DNA of 64,000 nucleotides, taken from Butyrivibrio sp. AC2005. Its GTDB lineage: Bacteria > Bacillota > Clostridia > Lachnospirales > Lachnospiraceae. Below the pieces are notes generated by a model. That model was not told the DNA's origin and ran no database searches. It saw nothing but the letters and a program-made list of their open reading frames with translations. Within the stretch, counting starts at the first letter, position 1, and the number at the start of each line of letters is the position of its first letter. Position numbers and translations under genes: made by a program. Below, piece after piece: positions 7,971-16,046 of this stretch. The stretch lies in assembly GCF_000424145.1 (NCBI RefSeq), contig NZ_KE384137.1:186001-250000 (forward strand), given 5' to 3'.

Positions 7971-9230
7971 ATGGCAACGAAGGAGAAAAGAAACGTTATT
8001 GTTGGACAGTCAGGAGGACCTACAGCTGCAATTAATTCCTCGCTTGCAGGTGTTTATCGTACAGCTAAAGACCGCGGATACAAAAAGGTTTACGGAATGA
8101 TTCACGGTGTACAGGGACTTATGGAAGGGCGTTACATTGATCTCGCCGACCATATCAAGACAGGACTTGATGCTGAACTGTTAAAGAGAACACCATCTGC
8201 ATATCTTGGCTCATGCCGCTATAAGCTGCCTGAGATCTTTGAAAGCAAAGAAACTTATGAAAAGATTTTCCAGATATTAACTGACTTAGAAATTGACTGC
8301 TTTATCTATATCGGCGGCAATGATTCTATGGATACCATTAAAAAGCTTTCGGATTATGCTATTATTTCCGGCTCAGCTGTAAGATTTGTTGGTTGTCCCA
8401 AGACAATTGATAATGACCTTGCTCTTACAGATCATACACCCGGATATGGCTCTGCAGCTAAATATATAGGAACCTCCGTAAAGGAAATTATCCGTGATGG
8501 ATGGAGTCTTGAGACAGAGCATGGCCAGGTTGTGATTGTTGAAATCATGGGTAGAAATGCAGGATGGTTAACTGGTTCAGCTGCACTTTCAAGAGGTGAA
8601 GACTGTGACGGACCTGATGCAATCTATCTTCCCGAGCTTCCTTTTGACGTAAAGAAATTTGTTGAAAAAGTTAAAAAACTTCTTAAAGAGAAAGCAAACG
8701 TTGTTATTGCTATTTCTGAAGGTATTCATGATAAAGACGGAAAATATATCAGTGAGTATGATAATGGCGTAGAATATATTGATGCATTCGGTCATAAGCA
8801 GCTCACCGGAACAGCAAGATATCTTTGCACAGTTCTTTCTACAGAGATTGGCTGCAAGACAAGAGCTATCGAGCTTTCGACTCTTCAGAGAGCTGCAAGC
8901 CACTGCGCTTCACGTGTTGATATTCTTGAAGCATATGAAGTTGGTGGTGCTGCCATGAAGGCTGCTGATGAAGGCGATAGCGGTAAAATGGTAGTTATTG
9001 AGCGTCTTTCTGATGATCCTTATCAGGCAGGTACTGAGGTTAAGGATGTTCATAAGATTGCTAATGATGAGAGACTAGTACCAAGAGAATGGATAAACAA
9101 AGAAGGTACATATGTAACTGATGAATTCATAACCTATGTAAGACCTCTGATTCAGGGTGATGTTGGTCCTATCATGGTTGATGGTATTCCGAGACACCTC
9201 TTTGTTCCCGGCTTCCAGGAACTTCTGTAA
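7971..9230 (+). CDS. pfp: Pyrophosphate-dependent 6-phosphofructokinase
   Basis: A 419-residue phosphofructokinase that phosphorylates fructose 6-phosphate in glycolysis. Phosphodonor-determining residues point to pyrophosphate: Asp118 in GGNDS, where ATP enzymes have Gly (GGDGS), and Lys in PKTIDND (143-149), where ATP enzymes have Gly (PGTIDND). The substrate motif MGRNAGWL is also present. PPi enzymes work reversibly, so the gene may serve both glycolysis and gluconeogenesis. An aaggggg ribosome binding site precedes the ATG. It is a single-gene unit ended by a strong hairpin shared with the convergent recombinase gene. Confidence 0.92.
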   Translation: MATKEKRNVIVGQSGGPTAAINSSLAGVYRTAKDRGYKKVYGMIHGVQGLMEGRYIDLADHIKTGLDAELLKRTPSAYLGSCRYKLPEIFESKETYEKIFQILTDLEIDCFIYIGGNDSMDTIKKLSDYAIISGSAVRFVGCPKTIDNDLALTDHTPGYGSAAKYIGTSVKEIIRDGWSLETEHGQVVIVEIMGRNAGWLTGSAALSRGEDCDGPDAIYLPELPFDVKKFVEKVKKLLKEKANVVIAISEGIHDKDGKYISEYDNGVEYIDAFGHKQLTGTARYLCTVLSTEIGCKTRAIELSTLQRAASHCASRVDILEAYEVGGAAMKAADEGDSGKMVVIERLSDDPYQAGTEVKDVHKIANDERLVPREWINKEGTYVTDEFITYVRPLIQGDVGPIMVDGIPRHLFVPGFQELL

Positions 9231-9248
9231 ATTTAATATAATAATTCT

Positions 9249-9284
9249 AAAGGCCACGCTTCGTTTGAAGAGTGGCCTTTTAAA
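9249..9284 (+). terminator. Terminator between pfp and the recombinase gene
   Basis: A nine-pair outer stem (9249-9257 with 9272-9280) continues after one mismatch into a four-pair inner stem with a gttt loop. T-runs or A-runs flank both sides, so it can act in both directions. Confidence 0.85.
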
Positions 9285-9331
9285 ATGATGATTTTTGACT
9301 TTATTTTTGGTTATGCGGACAAGAAGTATTT

Positions 9332-10390
9332 TCATTTGTCTGAATAAGGATCGATAGTTGCAGCTCTTCGCCTGTGTTCATCCTCGATTGCTGCATAGTG
9401 TTTTGCAGTTGTATTTATATCCTTATGTCCAAGAACATCTGCAACAAGCCTTATATCCCCGGTTTCGCGGTAGAGAGCTGTACCATAGGTGCTGCGCATT
9501 TTATGAGGTGTCAGCTTCTTGCCGGGAACTGCCATTTGTGTAAACTTTTTGACTAAAAGCTGTACGCTTCTTACGGTGATGCGATTTTTTCTCAAGGATA
9601 AAAATAAGGCTTTTTCTTTTTCGTTTTCACAAAGAGATGGCCTTTCGAATTCGATATATTCCTTTAAGGTTTCTGCGGTTGTACGGTTAAAATACAAAAT
9701 CTGAGTGTTTCCTCCTTTTCGTACAACGGAAAAAGAGTTCTCGTCAAAATTGATATCATCAATATCCAGTCCAACACATTCAGAAACTCGGATTCCTGTA
9801 TTTAACAGAAGAGTGAATATAGCTGTGTCTCGGAGATTAGTTTTTTCAAGTAAGGCTCTTTGCCTGTCAGATACCTTCAGTTCAGTATTTATTACAGTAT
9901 CCATAAGGGTATTTACTTCTTCGGAATTCATCCTGATAATATCCTTTTTTGGCGTCTTTTTACGCTTTGCAGCGCCAAGAGTAGGGTTGTTCTTAAGATA
10001 ATGATGCTGACACATAAATTCATAGAATCCTCTGACAGCAGACATCCTCCTGGCAATTCCTTTTTCTTTATTTACGTGTTTATTTTCCCCGTTATTAAAT
10101 GATAAAAATCTTTGGAATTCATTTATGTCTTCAAAGGATAGGTTATCAAGAAAAGTTAAATCGATTTCTTTTATATCTGAAACATTTTTTAGAAGTGGAT
10201 TTTTTTCCTTTAGAAACTGAAAAAAAGTAATCAGATCATAGGCATATGATATTACCGTATTTATTTGAGATGTAAGCTCTTTATCATCTAAAAAAGGCAT
10301 ACAATATACAGGAAGTATGCCCTCTAATTCGTGAAGCTTTTCTAAACGTGCTAAATGCAATTTTCTGTTATATTCTGAATCTGCCCCCAT
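9332..10390 (-). CDS. Tyrosine-type site-specific recombinase (XerC/XerD-like)
   Basis: A 352-residue integrase-family protein. An N-terminal SAM-like DNA-binding domain covers about residues 35-150. The catalytic domain shows Arg in TGIRVSE, Lys in RKGGNT, His-x-x-Arg in HKMR, His in VLGHKD and the nucleophile Tyr in KHYA, so it should be active. The start at 10390 has ggagg seven bases upstream; the longer form starting at 10423 has none. No att-like repeats, excisionase or cargo genes surround it, so a chromosomal housekeeping or dimer-resolution role is more likely than a mobile element. Which Xer protein it corresponds to cannot be told. Confidence 0.85.
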   Translation of the reverse strand: MGADSEYNRKLHLARLEKLHELEGILPVYCMPFLDDKELTSQINTVISYAYDLITFFQFLKEKNPLLKNVSDIKEIDLTFLDNLSFEDINEFQRFLSFNNGENKHVNKEKGIARRMSAVRGFYEFMCQHHYLKNNPTLGAAKRKKTPKKDIIRMNSEEVNTLMDTVINTELKVSDRQRALLEKTNLRDTAIFTLLLNTGIRVSECVGLDIDDINFDENSFSVVRKGGNTQILYFNRTTAETLKEYIEFERPSLCENEKEKALFLSLRKNRITVRSVQLLVKKFTQMAVPGKKLTPHKMRSTYGTALYRETGDIRLVADVLGHKDINTTAKHYAAIEDEHRRRAATIDPYSDK

Positions 10391-10405
10391 TACAACTCCT
10401 CCAAT

Positions 10406-10489
10406 CACTATAAATTGTAACATAAATCCTTTTTCTGAGATATAGAAGTGATAATTTTCGCAATTGTATTATTATGACACTATAAATTG
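10406..10489. repeat. Pair of 12-bp direct repeats upstream of the recombinase gene
   Basis: cactataaattg occurs at 10406-10417, within the recombinase 5' leader, and again at 10478-10489, in the divergent intergenic region. The repeats start 72 bases apart and the similarity extends a few bases. They could be a regulatory or recombinase-binding site, or chance in AT-rich DNA. Confidence 0.4.
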
Positions 10490-10573
10490 CAATAATATTA
10501 TATACAATTACATAAACTTTATCGTATAATTCTAACTATAAATGAAAATTGTTTTTTGGAAGGGAGAAATCAT

Positions 10574-11302
10574 ATGTGGACAAATTCAATGCTAAAACAA
10601 AATGGTATGGCTAATTTTACCAAAAACCGTTGGGCGTGTGTTGTAGTTTGCTTATTACTTGGAGTTGCAACAGGAGGAAGCAGTGGTTCTGTAGGAAGTA
10701 ATGTAGGAAGCAGCGCAGGAAGAAGTGAGAATGGACGTATCGATTTTAATAATATTAATTGGGATGTAGTAATTCCGATTCTTATGGTTATTCTGGCTGC
10801 ATCACTCGTATTTATTATTATAGGGCTTGCACTTAAGATATGCGTTTTTAATCCTCTTACAGTCGGATGCCAGAGATTCTTTATTGTTAATCGTGTAGAA
10901 GAGAAAGCTGCGATTGGTAATGTTGGTTATGGATTTAAGAGTAACTGGAAAAACATCGTAAAAGTAATGTTTATTATGCATCTTTATCTGTTTTTCTGGA
11001 GCATGCTTTGTGTTATTCCGGGAATTATAAAGGGTTATTCATACAGACTTGTACCTTATCTGCTTGCAGAGAATCCTGATATGACACATGATGAAGCAAT
11101 CACACTTTCAAGGAAAATGATGGATGGACAGAAGATGAATGCATTTGCATTTGACCTTTCATTCCTTGGATGGGCATTACTTAGTGTCTTTACCTGTGGC
11201 ATCCTTTGGATTTTCTATGTTGGTCCTTATAAGAGATGTTCAGATGCTGAACTTTACACCGCTATAAAAGAAACCTATAATCCTAATCCTGCAGTTATGT
11301 AA
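10574..11302 (+). CDS. DUF975 family membrane protein
   Basis: A 242-residue integral membrane protein of unknown function. It has the DUF975 pattern: N-terminal MWTNSMLKQNG helix, about five membrane segments, CVIPGIIKGYSYRLVPY, LAENPDMTHDEAITLSRKMM and the C-terminal YVGPYKRCSDAELY. A low-complexity Gly/Ser loop fills about residues 35-55. The ATG at 10574 is chosen since ggaaggga lies just ahead; an upstream in-frame TTG overlaps that site. TATAAT at 10525-10530 is a probable -10 element. It is transcribed alone and ends at a strong hairpin. Confidence 0.85.
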   Translation: MWTNSMLKQNGMANFTKNRWACVVVCLLLGVATGGSSGSVGSNVGSSAGRSENGRIDFNNINWDVVIPILMVILAASLVFIIIGLALKICVFNPLTVGCQRFFIVNRVEEKAAIGNVGYGFKSNWKNIVKVMFIMHLYLFFWSMLCVIPGIIKGYSYRLVPYLLAENPDMTHDEAITLSRKMMDGQKMNAFAFDLSFLGWALLSVFTCGILWIFYVGPYKRCSDAELYTAIKETYNPNPAVM

Positions 11303-11350
11303 AGATCATTTTATTGCCATAATAAACGTCTGAGTACGAGCTAAAAAAAT

Positions 11351-11393
11351 AGCCCACATCCAAATAAAAAAGGATGTGGGCTTAATTATTTTA
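11351..11393. terminator. Bidirectional terminator between the DUF975 gene and pepF
   Basis: A perfect 11-pair stem (11351-11361 with 11372-11382) with A-rich sequence to the left and T-rich to the right serves the two convergent genes. Confidence 0.88.
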
Positions 11394-11403
11394 AATAAAC
11401 ATA

Positions 11404-13203
11404 TTACTTAAACAGTTCTTCCATTTCGGATAGAGCTTCTTCAAATACTTTAAGTGCATCTTCTATGGGAGCAGCTGTTGTGAGATCAACACCTGCAATT
11501 TTAAGAAGACTTACAGGATCCTTAGTACATCCGCTCTTTAAGAATTTTTTGTACTCATTGACTGCAGGCTCACCTTCCTCAAGAATTCTCTTTGCAATTG
11601 AAACAGAAGCTGCAAAGCTTGTTGCATACTGATAAACATAGAAGTTGTAATAGAAATGAGGAATTCTGCACCATTCGTATGCAATCTGAGGATCGGAAAC
11701 CATCTCAGATCCAAAATATTCTTTATTAAGATTGTAGTATACTTCAGATAAGCTCTCAGCAGTAAGTGGTTCGCCTTTTTCAGCCATCTCATTTGTTTTT
11801 CTCTCAAATTCTTCAAACATAGTCTGCCTGTACATTGTAGACTTAAAACTTTCAAGGAAATGATTAATGATATATGCCTTTTCTTCCTTGCTCTTTGCCT
11901 TGTCTTTGAGATAGTGGTAGAGGAGTACCTCATTGGTTGTAGAAGCAACCTCTGCTACGAAAATCTTGTAATCTGCATTCCAGATGCTTTGTTCATGCTC
12001 GGAATACCAGGTATGAATTGAATGGCCCATTTCATGAACAAGAGTGAAAACATCCTCAAGAGTATTATTGTAATTAAGAAGCATATAAGGATGAACACCA
12101 TAAGCTCCGCTACTGTAAGCACCACTTCTTTTGCCTTCATTCTCAATTACATCTATCCAACGATTATTGTAGGCTTCATTAACGATTCCGAGGTATTCTT
12201 CGCCAAGAGGTGCCAGAGCCTTAAGTGAAATTTCCTTTGCCTCATCGTAACTGACTTCCATATCAAAATCACTTATCATGGAAACATAAACATCGTACAT
12301 ATGCAGCTCATCAACGCTCAGAAGCTTTTTTCTGAGTGCAACATATCTATGCATCTTATCAAAACCTTTATGGATGGAATCAATAAGTCTGTCACATACT
12401 GCCGGATCCACATCATTTGCATCAACTGCAGCCTCAAAGTTGGAATTGTATTTTCTTGCCTTTGAATTAAAAATACGAGCTTTTACTTCACCGTCATATA
12501 AAGCAGCCCAGGTATTCTTAAACTCCTCATATCTGCCATAGAAAGCTTCAAAAGCTTTTTTTCTAAGCTCCCTGTCCTTAGACATCTGAACGGGAACAAA
12601 TCTTCCGTTTGAAAGAATTACCTCTTTTCCCTCTGAATCCGTTACACTGGGGAATTTAAGATCAGCGTCGGATAACATATTAAAACCATTATAAGGAGTT
12701 CTTCCCATTTCACCGGCAGATGCCACAAGCTGTTCAAGCTCTTTTGAGAGAATGTGATCCTTAAGCCTTCTCATTTCCCTGATTCTAAGTTCATATTGTT
12801 TAAGCTCAGGAACTTCATTGTAAAAGGAAGTAAGAGTCTCATCTGAAAGTGTCAAAACTTCAGGCTCTACAAAGGATGCCTTCTCGTTTATCTGCAGATA
12901 GGCAGAAGTTGCTCTCTGATTCATTCCGTTATACTTGGAATTGGCAGTATCCTCATCATGTCTCATATGCGCATAGCCATAGAATTTACTTGTTAAAAGA
13001 TCAGCCTTTTCATAGATTTTAAGTGCCTCAAAAAGGTTATTGGCATTATCACACAACTTTCCGTTATATTCGCAAAGCTTATCGGCAAGAGAAAGAGCTT
13101 CCTTTACATCGGCTTCCCACAATTCTTCGTTTTCATAAATATCTTCAAGGCGCCATGTCATAGCCTTTTCTACTTCATTTCTTTTCGGTAATTTTCCTTG
13201 CAT
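11404..13203 (-). CDS. pepF: Oligoendopeptidase F
   Basis: Zinc metallopeptidase of family M3 with 599 residues, typical for PepF. The zinc motif HEMGHSIH (HExxH) is at about residue 388, followed by the third ligand Glu within FVAEVASTTNE. The N-terminal half is the helical M3 lobe. The family cleaves peptides of about 7-17 residues in the cytoplasm, aiding amino-acid recovery. The ATG has aaggag eight bases upstream. It is a single-gene unit convergent with the DUF975 gene. Confidence 0.93.
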   Translation of the reverse strand: MQGKLPKRNEVEKAMTWRLEDIYENEELWEADVKEALSLADKLCEYNGKLCDNANNLFEALKIYEKADLLTSKFYGYAHMRHDEDTANSKYNGMNQRATSAYLQINEKASFVEPEVLTLSDETLTSFYNEVPELKQYELRIREMRRLKDHILSKELEQLVASAGEMGRTPYNGFNMLSDADLKFPSVTDSEGKEVILSNGRFVPVQMSKDRELRKKAFEAFYGRYEEFKNTWAALYDGEVKARIFNSKARKYNSNFEAAVDANDVDPAVCDRLIDSIHKGFDKMHRYVALRKKLLSVDELHMYDVYVSMISDFDMEVSYDEAKEISLKALAPLGEEYLGIVNEAYNNRWIDVIENEGKRSGAYSSGAYGVHPYMLLNYNNTLEDVFTLVHEMGHSIHTWYSEHEQSIWNADYKIFVAEVASTTNEVLLYHYLKDKAKSKEEKAYIINHFLESFKSTMYRQTMFEEFERKTNEMAEKGEPLTAESLSEVYYNLNKEYFGSEMVSDPQIAYEWCRIPHFYYNFYVYQYATSFAASVSIAKRILEEGEPAVNEYKKFLKSGCTKDPVSLLKIAGVDLTTAAPIEDALKVFEEALSEMEELFK

Positions 13204-13334
13204 TTAAGTATTCTCCTTATTATTATGATAGATGTGTGTAAAATATTAAGTTCAATAAATACGCACTTGTTAAGTATAACAAATATTTTTCATGGTTACT
13301 AATGAATTATCTACAAAAAGAGGAGATGAAATCT

Positions 13335-14504
13335 ATGAACTACGCTGAAGAGTCTTTACGTTTGCATGGAGAATGGCAGGGGAAAATTGAGGTTGTATCA
13401 AGGGTTAAGGTTGAAAATAAGGAAGATCTTTCACTTGCATATACACCAGGAGTTGCTCAGCCATGTCTGGAGATACAGAAGGATTATGATAAATCTTATC
13501 AGCTTACGAGAAGACATAATCTTGTCGCAGTTATAACAGATGGAACAGCAGTACTTGGTCTTGGAGATATAGGCCCGGAAGCAGGAATGCCTGTCATGGA
13601 AGGTAAATGTGCACTTTTTAAGGAGTTTGCTGACGTAGATGCGTTTCCTATTTGTATAAGAAGTAAAGACGTTGATGAGATTGTACGTACCATTTATTTG
13701 ATTTCAGGATCCTTTGGTGGAATAAACCTTGAGGATATTGCTGCACCAAGATGCTTTGAAATCGAGAAAAAGCTTAAGGAGATCTGTGATATTCCTGTTT
13801 TCCATGATGACCAGCATGGTACTGCTGTTGTAGTCGGTGCTGCACTTATCAATGCATTGCGTGTTGTTAATAAAGAAATATCCGAAGCGAAGGTTGTTAT
13901 AAACGGAGCCGGTTCTGCAGGAATTGCTATCGGAAAACATCTGCTTAATCTGGGTGTTAAAAACCTTAAGATGGTTGATAGATTTGGGGTTCTCTGTGAA
14001 GGCGTGGAAATGAATTCAGCGCAGGAAGAGATGGCTCAAAAGACAAATCCCGAAAAGTTTTCAGGAAATCTTGCTGATGCCATGAAGGGAGCCGATGTAT
14101 TTATCGGAGTCAGTGCACCGCATATTGTCAGTAAAGAAATGATAAAATCAATGAATGCCGGAGCCATTGTATTCCCGATGGCAAACCCTGTTCCGGAAAT
14201 CGAACCTGACGAAGCACTTGAAGCAGGTGCAGCTGTAGTTGGTACAGGAAGAAGTGATCATCCGAACCAGATTAATAACGTACTTTGCTTCCCGGGACTT
14301 TTCAGAGGTGCTCTGGATGTTCGGGCTAAGGATATAACAGAGGAAATGAAACAGGCTGCATCATATGCTCTTGCGAACCTTGTTTCACTTGAAGAATTAA
14401 ATGACAAATACATTCTGCCGCTTGCATTTGATAAGAGAGTCGGTCCTACAGTCGCTGAAGCAGTTGCAAAAGCAGCAAGAGAATGCGGAGTTGCAAGAAT
14501 TTAA
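13335..14504 (+). CDS. NAD(P)-dependent malic enzyme (short form)
   Basis: A 389-residue oxidative decarboxylase converting malate to pyruvate. The malic N-terminal domain contains [17 protein letters not shown], and the metal-site region is [10 protein letters not shown]. The C-terminal Rossmann fold starts at [14 protein letters not shown] (around residue 185). Its length fits the single-domain bacterial type with no phosphotransacetylase extension. The ATG at 13335 is preferred because aggag lies nine bases upstream; an in-frame ATG at 13302 includes that site. Cofactor preference cannot be read safely. It stands alone, bounded by a perfect palindromic terminator. Confidence 0.92.
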   Translation: MNYAEESLRLHGEWQGKIEVVSRVKVENKEDLSLAYTPGVAQPCLEIQKDYDKSYQLTRRHNLVAVITDGTAVLGLGDIGPEAGMPVMEGKCALFKEFADVDAFPICIRSKDVDEIVRTIYLISGSFGGINLEDIAAPRCFEIEKKLKEICDIPVFHDDQHGTAVVVGAALINALRVVNKEISEAKVVINGAGSAGIAIGKHLLNLGVKNLKMVDRFGVLCEGVEMNSAQEEMAQKTNPEKFSGNLADAMKGADVFIGVSAPHIVSKEMIKSMNAGAIVFPMANPVPEIEPDEALEAGAAVVGTGRSDHPNQINNVLCFPGLFRGALDVRAKDITEEMKQAASYALANLVSLEELNDKYILPLAFDKRVGPTVAEAVAKAARECGVARI

Positions 14505-14517
14505 ATAATGTGTTTTC

Positions 14518-14547
14518 AAGACCTTAGAAATTTCTAAGGTCTTTTTT
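14518..14547 (+). terminator. Intrinsic terminator after the malic enzyme gene
   Basis: A perfect palindrome of 26 bases (14518-14543) is followed by a T-run. Confidence 0.88.
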
Positions 14548-14669
14548 ATCCCCTGTAACAAAAGATTCGATAAATAAATTTATAAGTTTTTAATAAATTA
14601 GTTACGTTATATCGCTTATAATTATAGTGGTTATATAGATGTTTTGTTATATTTCAGGGGGAAATACAT

Positions 14670-15866
14670 ATGAAGAAAAGGATTTTTATTATCTCATTAG
14701 CACTTGCAATGGCATTATCTATGTCTGCATGCGGTTCCAAAAAGGATAATAATGAAGTTTCTGAGCCTTTAAATATCACAGAAGGCAAAATGAAGGCCGG
14801 AACATCCGTAAACAATAATGATAATAATGATGCAGGCACAGTAGAAAATACAGCTGCCAAAAGCACTTCTCAATCATCAAATTCATTTGTGGGCTATTAT
14901 AAATTAATAAAATTCATAAGTAATGGCGAAGATATTACAGGTGAACTTCAGCAAATAAATGAATATGGTGTAGGAATTTATATGGTTGTAAATGAAGATG
15001 GAACCGGTCATGTTAATATGATGGGTGAAAAAACGGATTTTACCTGGGATGATAAATTCGTACATATCGAAGATATTGATACTCCTTATACCTTTGATAA
15101 TGGTACAGTAGTACTTGCAATGGATGCAGACGAAATGACCTTCGAACCAATGACAGAGGAAGAGAAACTTGCTTACGACAAAGGTGATTATGATAAAACA
15201 GTAGATGATATTGCTGACGAAATGATCGACCAGGCCTTTGGTGAAGCAACAGACAGCCTTAATGAAGCCGCAAAAGATGCTACAGAAGGATTAAGTGATG
15301 CATATGAAGAAGGAACGGATGCTTTAAATAATGCAATGGAAGATGCTAAAGATTCTTTTGACAACGCTGTTGATGACGCTACAAATTCTCTTACAGGATC
15401 TTTAACCGGTTCTTTAAAAGGGGATAAGGATTCTTCAAAAGCAGATACTGATGATTCAAAAGATAGTAATAAGGTAGAATTTGACTCCTCCTACCTTCCG
15501 GATTTATCTTCAGGAAAGCATAATGATGCAGGCTATTATGAGATTATGGCTTTTCAGGAGAGTGGAACAACCTACAATGCAGATGCATTAGCAAAGGCAG
15601 GTGTTGAATTTGATATGATGCTTTGCCCTGATGGAAAAGGCTATGCTCATTTCATTGGAACATATTATGATCTCTCATGGGATGATGGAACAATTTATGT
15701 CGCTACAGATGAAGGGCAGCAGAAGATGATCTATTTCAGTCAGGATTACGATGACAGACATATAATTTCAATTAGTGATTCCAATATGGCAATGGTATTT
15801 CAATTAGTAAAAGATGCTGATTCTACATATGAATGGAAGGGTGGTTCAGGACTAAAGCCCGAATAA
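14670..15866 (+). CDS. Secreted lipoprotein with two homologous beta-rich domains and a helical linker
   Basis: A 398-residue protein of unknown function. The signal peptide ends in the lipobox MSAC (Cys21), so it should be lipid-anchored on the outer face. Two related domains are visible: about residues 75-165 (VGYYKLIKF, then a GTGHVNMMG hairpin and DFTWDD) and about 288-390 (AGYYEIMAF, GKGYAHFIG, DLSWDD). Between them, residues about 170-255 form an acidic amphipathic helix with repeated DAT/EGLSDA/ALNNAMEDA units, then Ser/Thr/Asp-rich low complexity. The double domain looks like an internal duplication. It is a single gene with its own terminator. Confidence 0.8.
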   Translation: MKKRIFIISLALAMALSMSACGSKKDNNEVSEPLNITEGKMKAGTSVNNNDNNDAGTVENTAAKSTSQSSNSFVGYYKLIKFISNGEDITGELQQINEYGVGIYMVVNEDGTGHVNMMGEKTDFTWDDKFVHIEDIDTPYTFDNGTVVLAMDADEMTFEPMTEEEKLAYDKGDYDKTVDDIADEMIDQAFGEATDSLNEAAKDATEGLSDAYEEGTDALNNAMEDAKDSFDNAVDDATNSLTGSLTGSLKGDKDSSKADTDDSKDSNKVEFDSSYLPDLSSGKHNDAGYYEIMAFQESGTTYNADALAKAGVEFDMMLCPDGKGYAHFIGTYYDLSWDDGTIYVATDEGQQKMIYFSQDYDDRHIISISDSNMAMVFQLVKDADSTYEWKGGSGLKPE

Positions 15867-15897
15867 GAGATTGGCATTCAACATTATATTTATTGAT

Positions 15898-15945
15898 AGG
15901 ACTGACATATCACGATGTCGGTCCTTATTTTTATTATTTTTTTTT
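15898..15945 (+). terminator. Intrinsic terminator after the lipoprotein gene
   Basis: An 11-pair stem with one G-U (15898-15908 with 15915-15925) is followed by a long T-rich tail. Confidence 0.88.
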
Positions 15946-16046
15946 ATAGTTATTTAGGCTTTGTTAATTATATCGTTGAAAGCATTATTATATAATAATT
16001 TTGTCAAATTTAATTGTTGCAGCAAATTGTGTGAAAGGCAAAAAGC

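Noticed and set aside
9332..10390. Tyrosine recombinase as evidence of a mobile element
   Set aside because: Neighbours are housekeeping genes bounded by their own terminators; no excisionase, cargo, tRNA target or long flanking repeats were seen.
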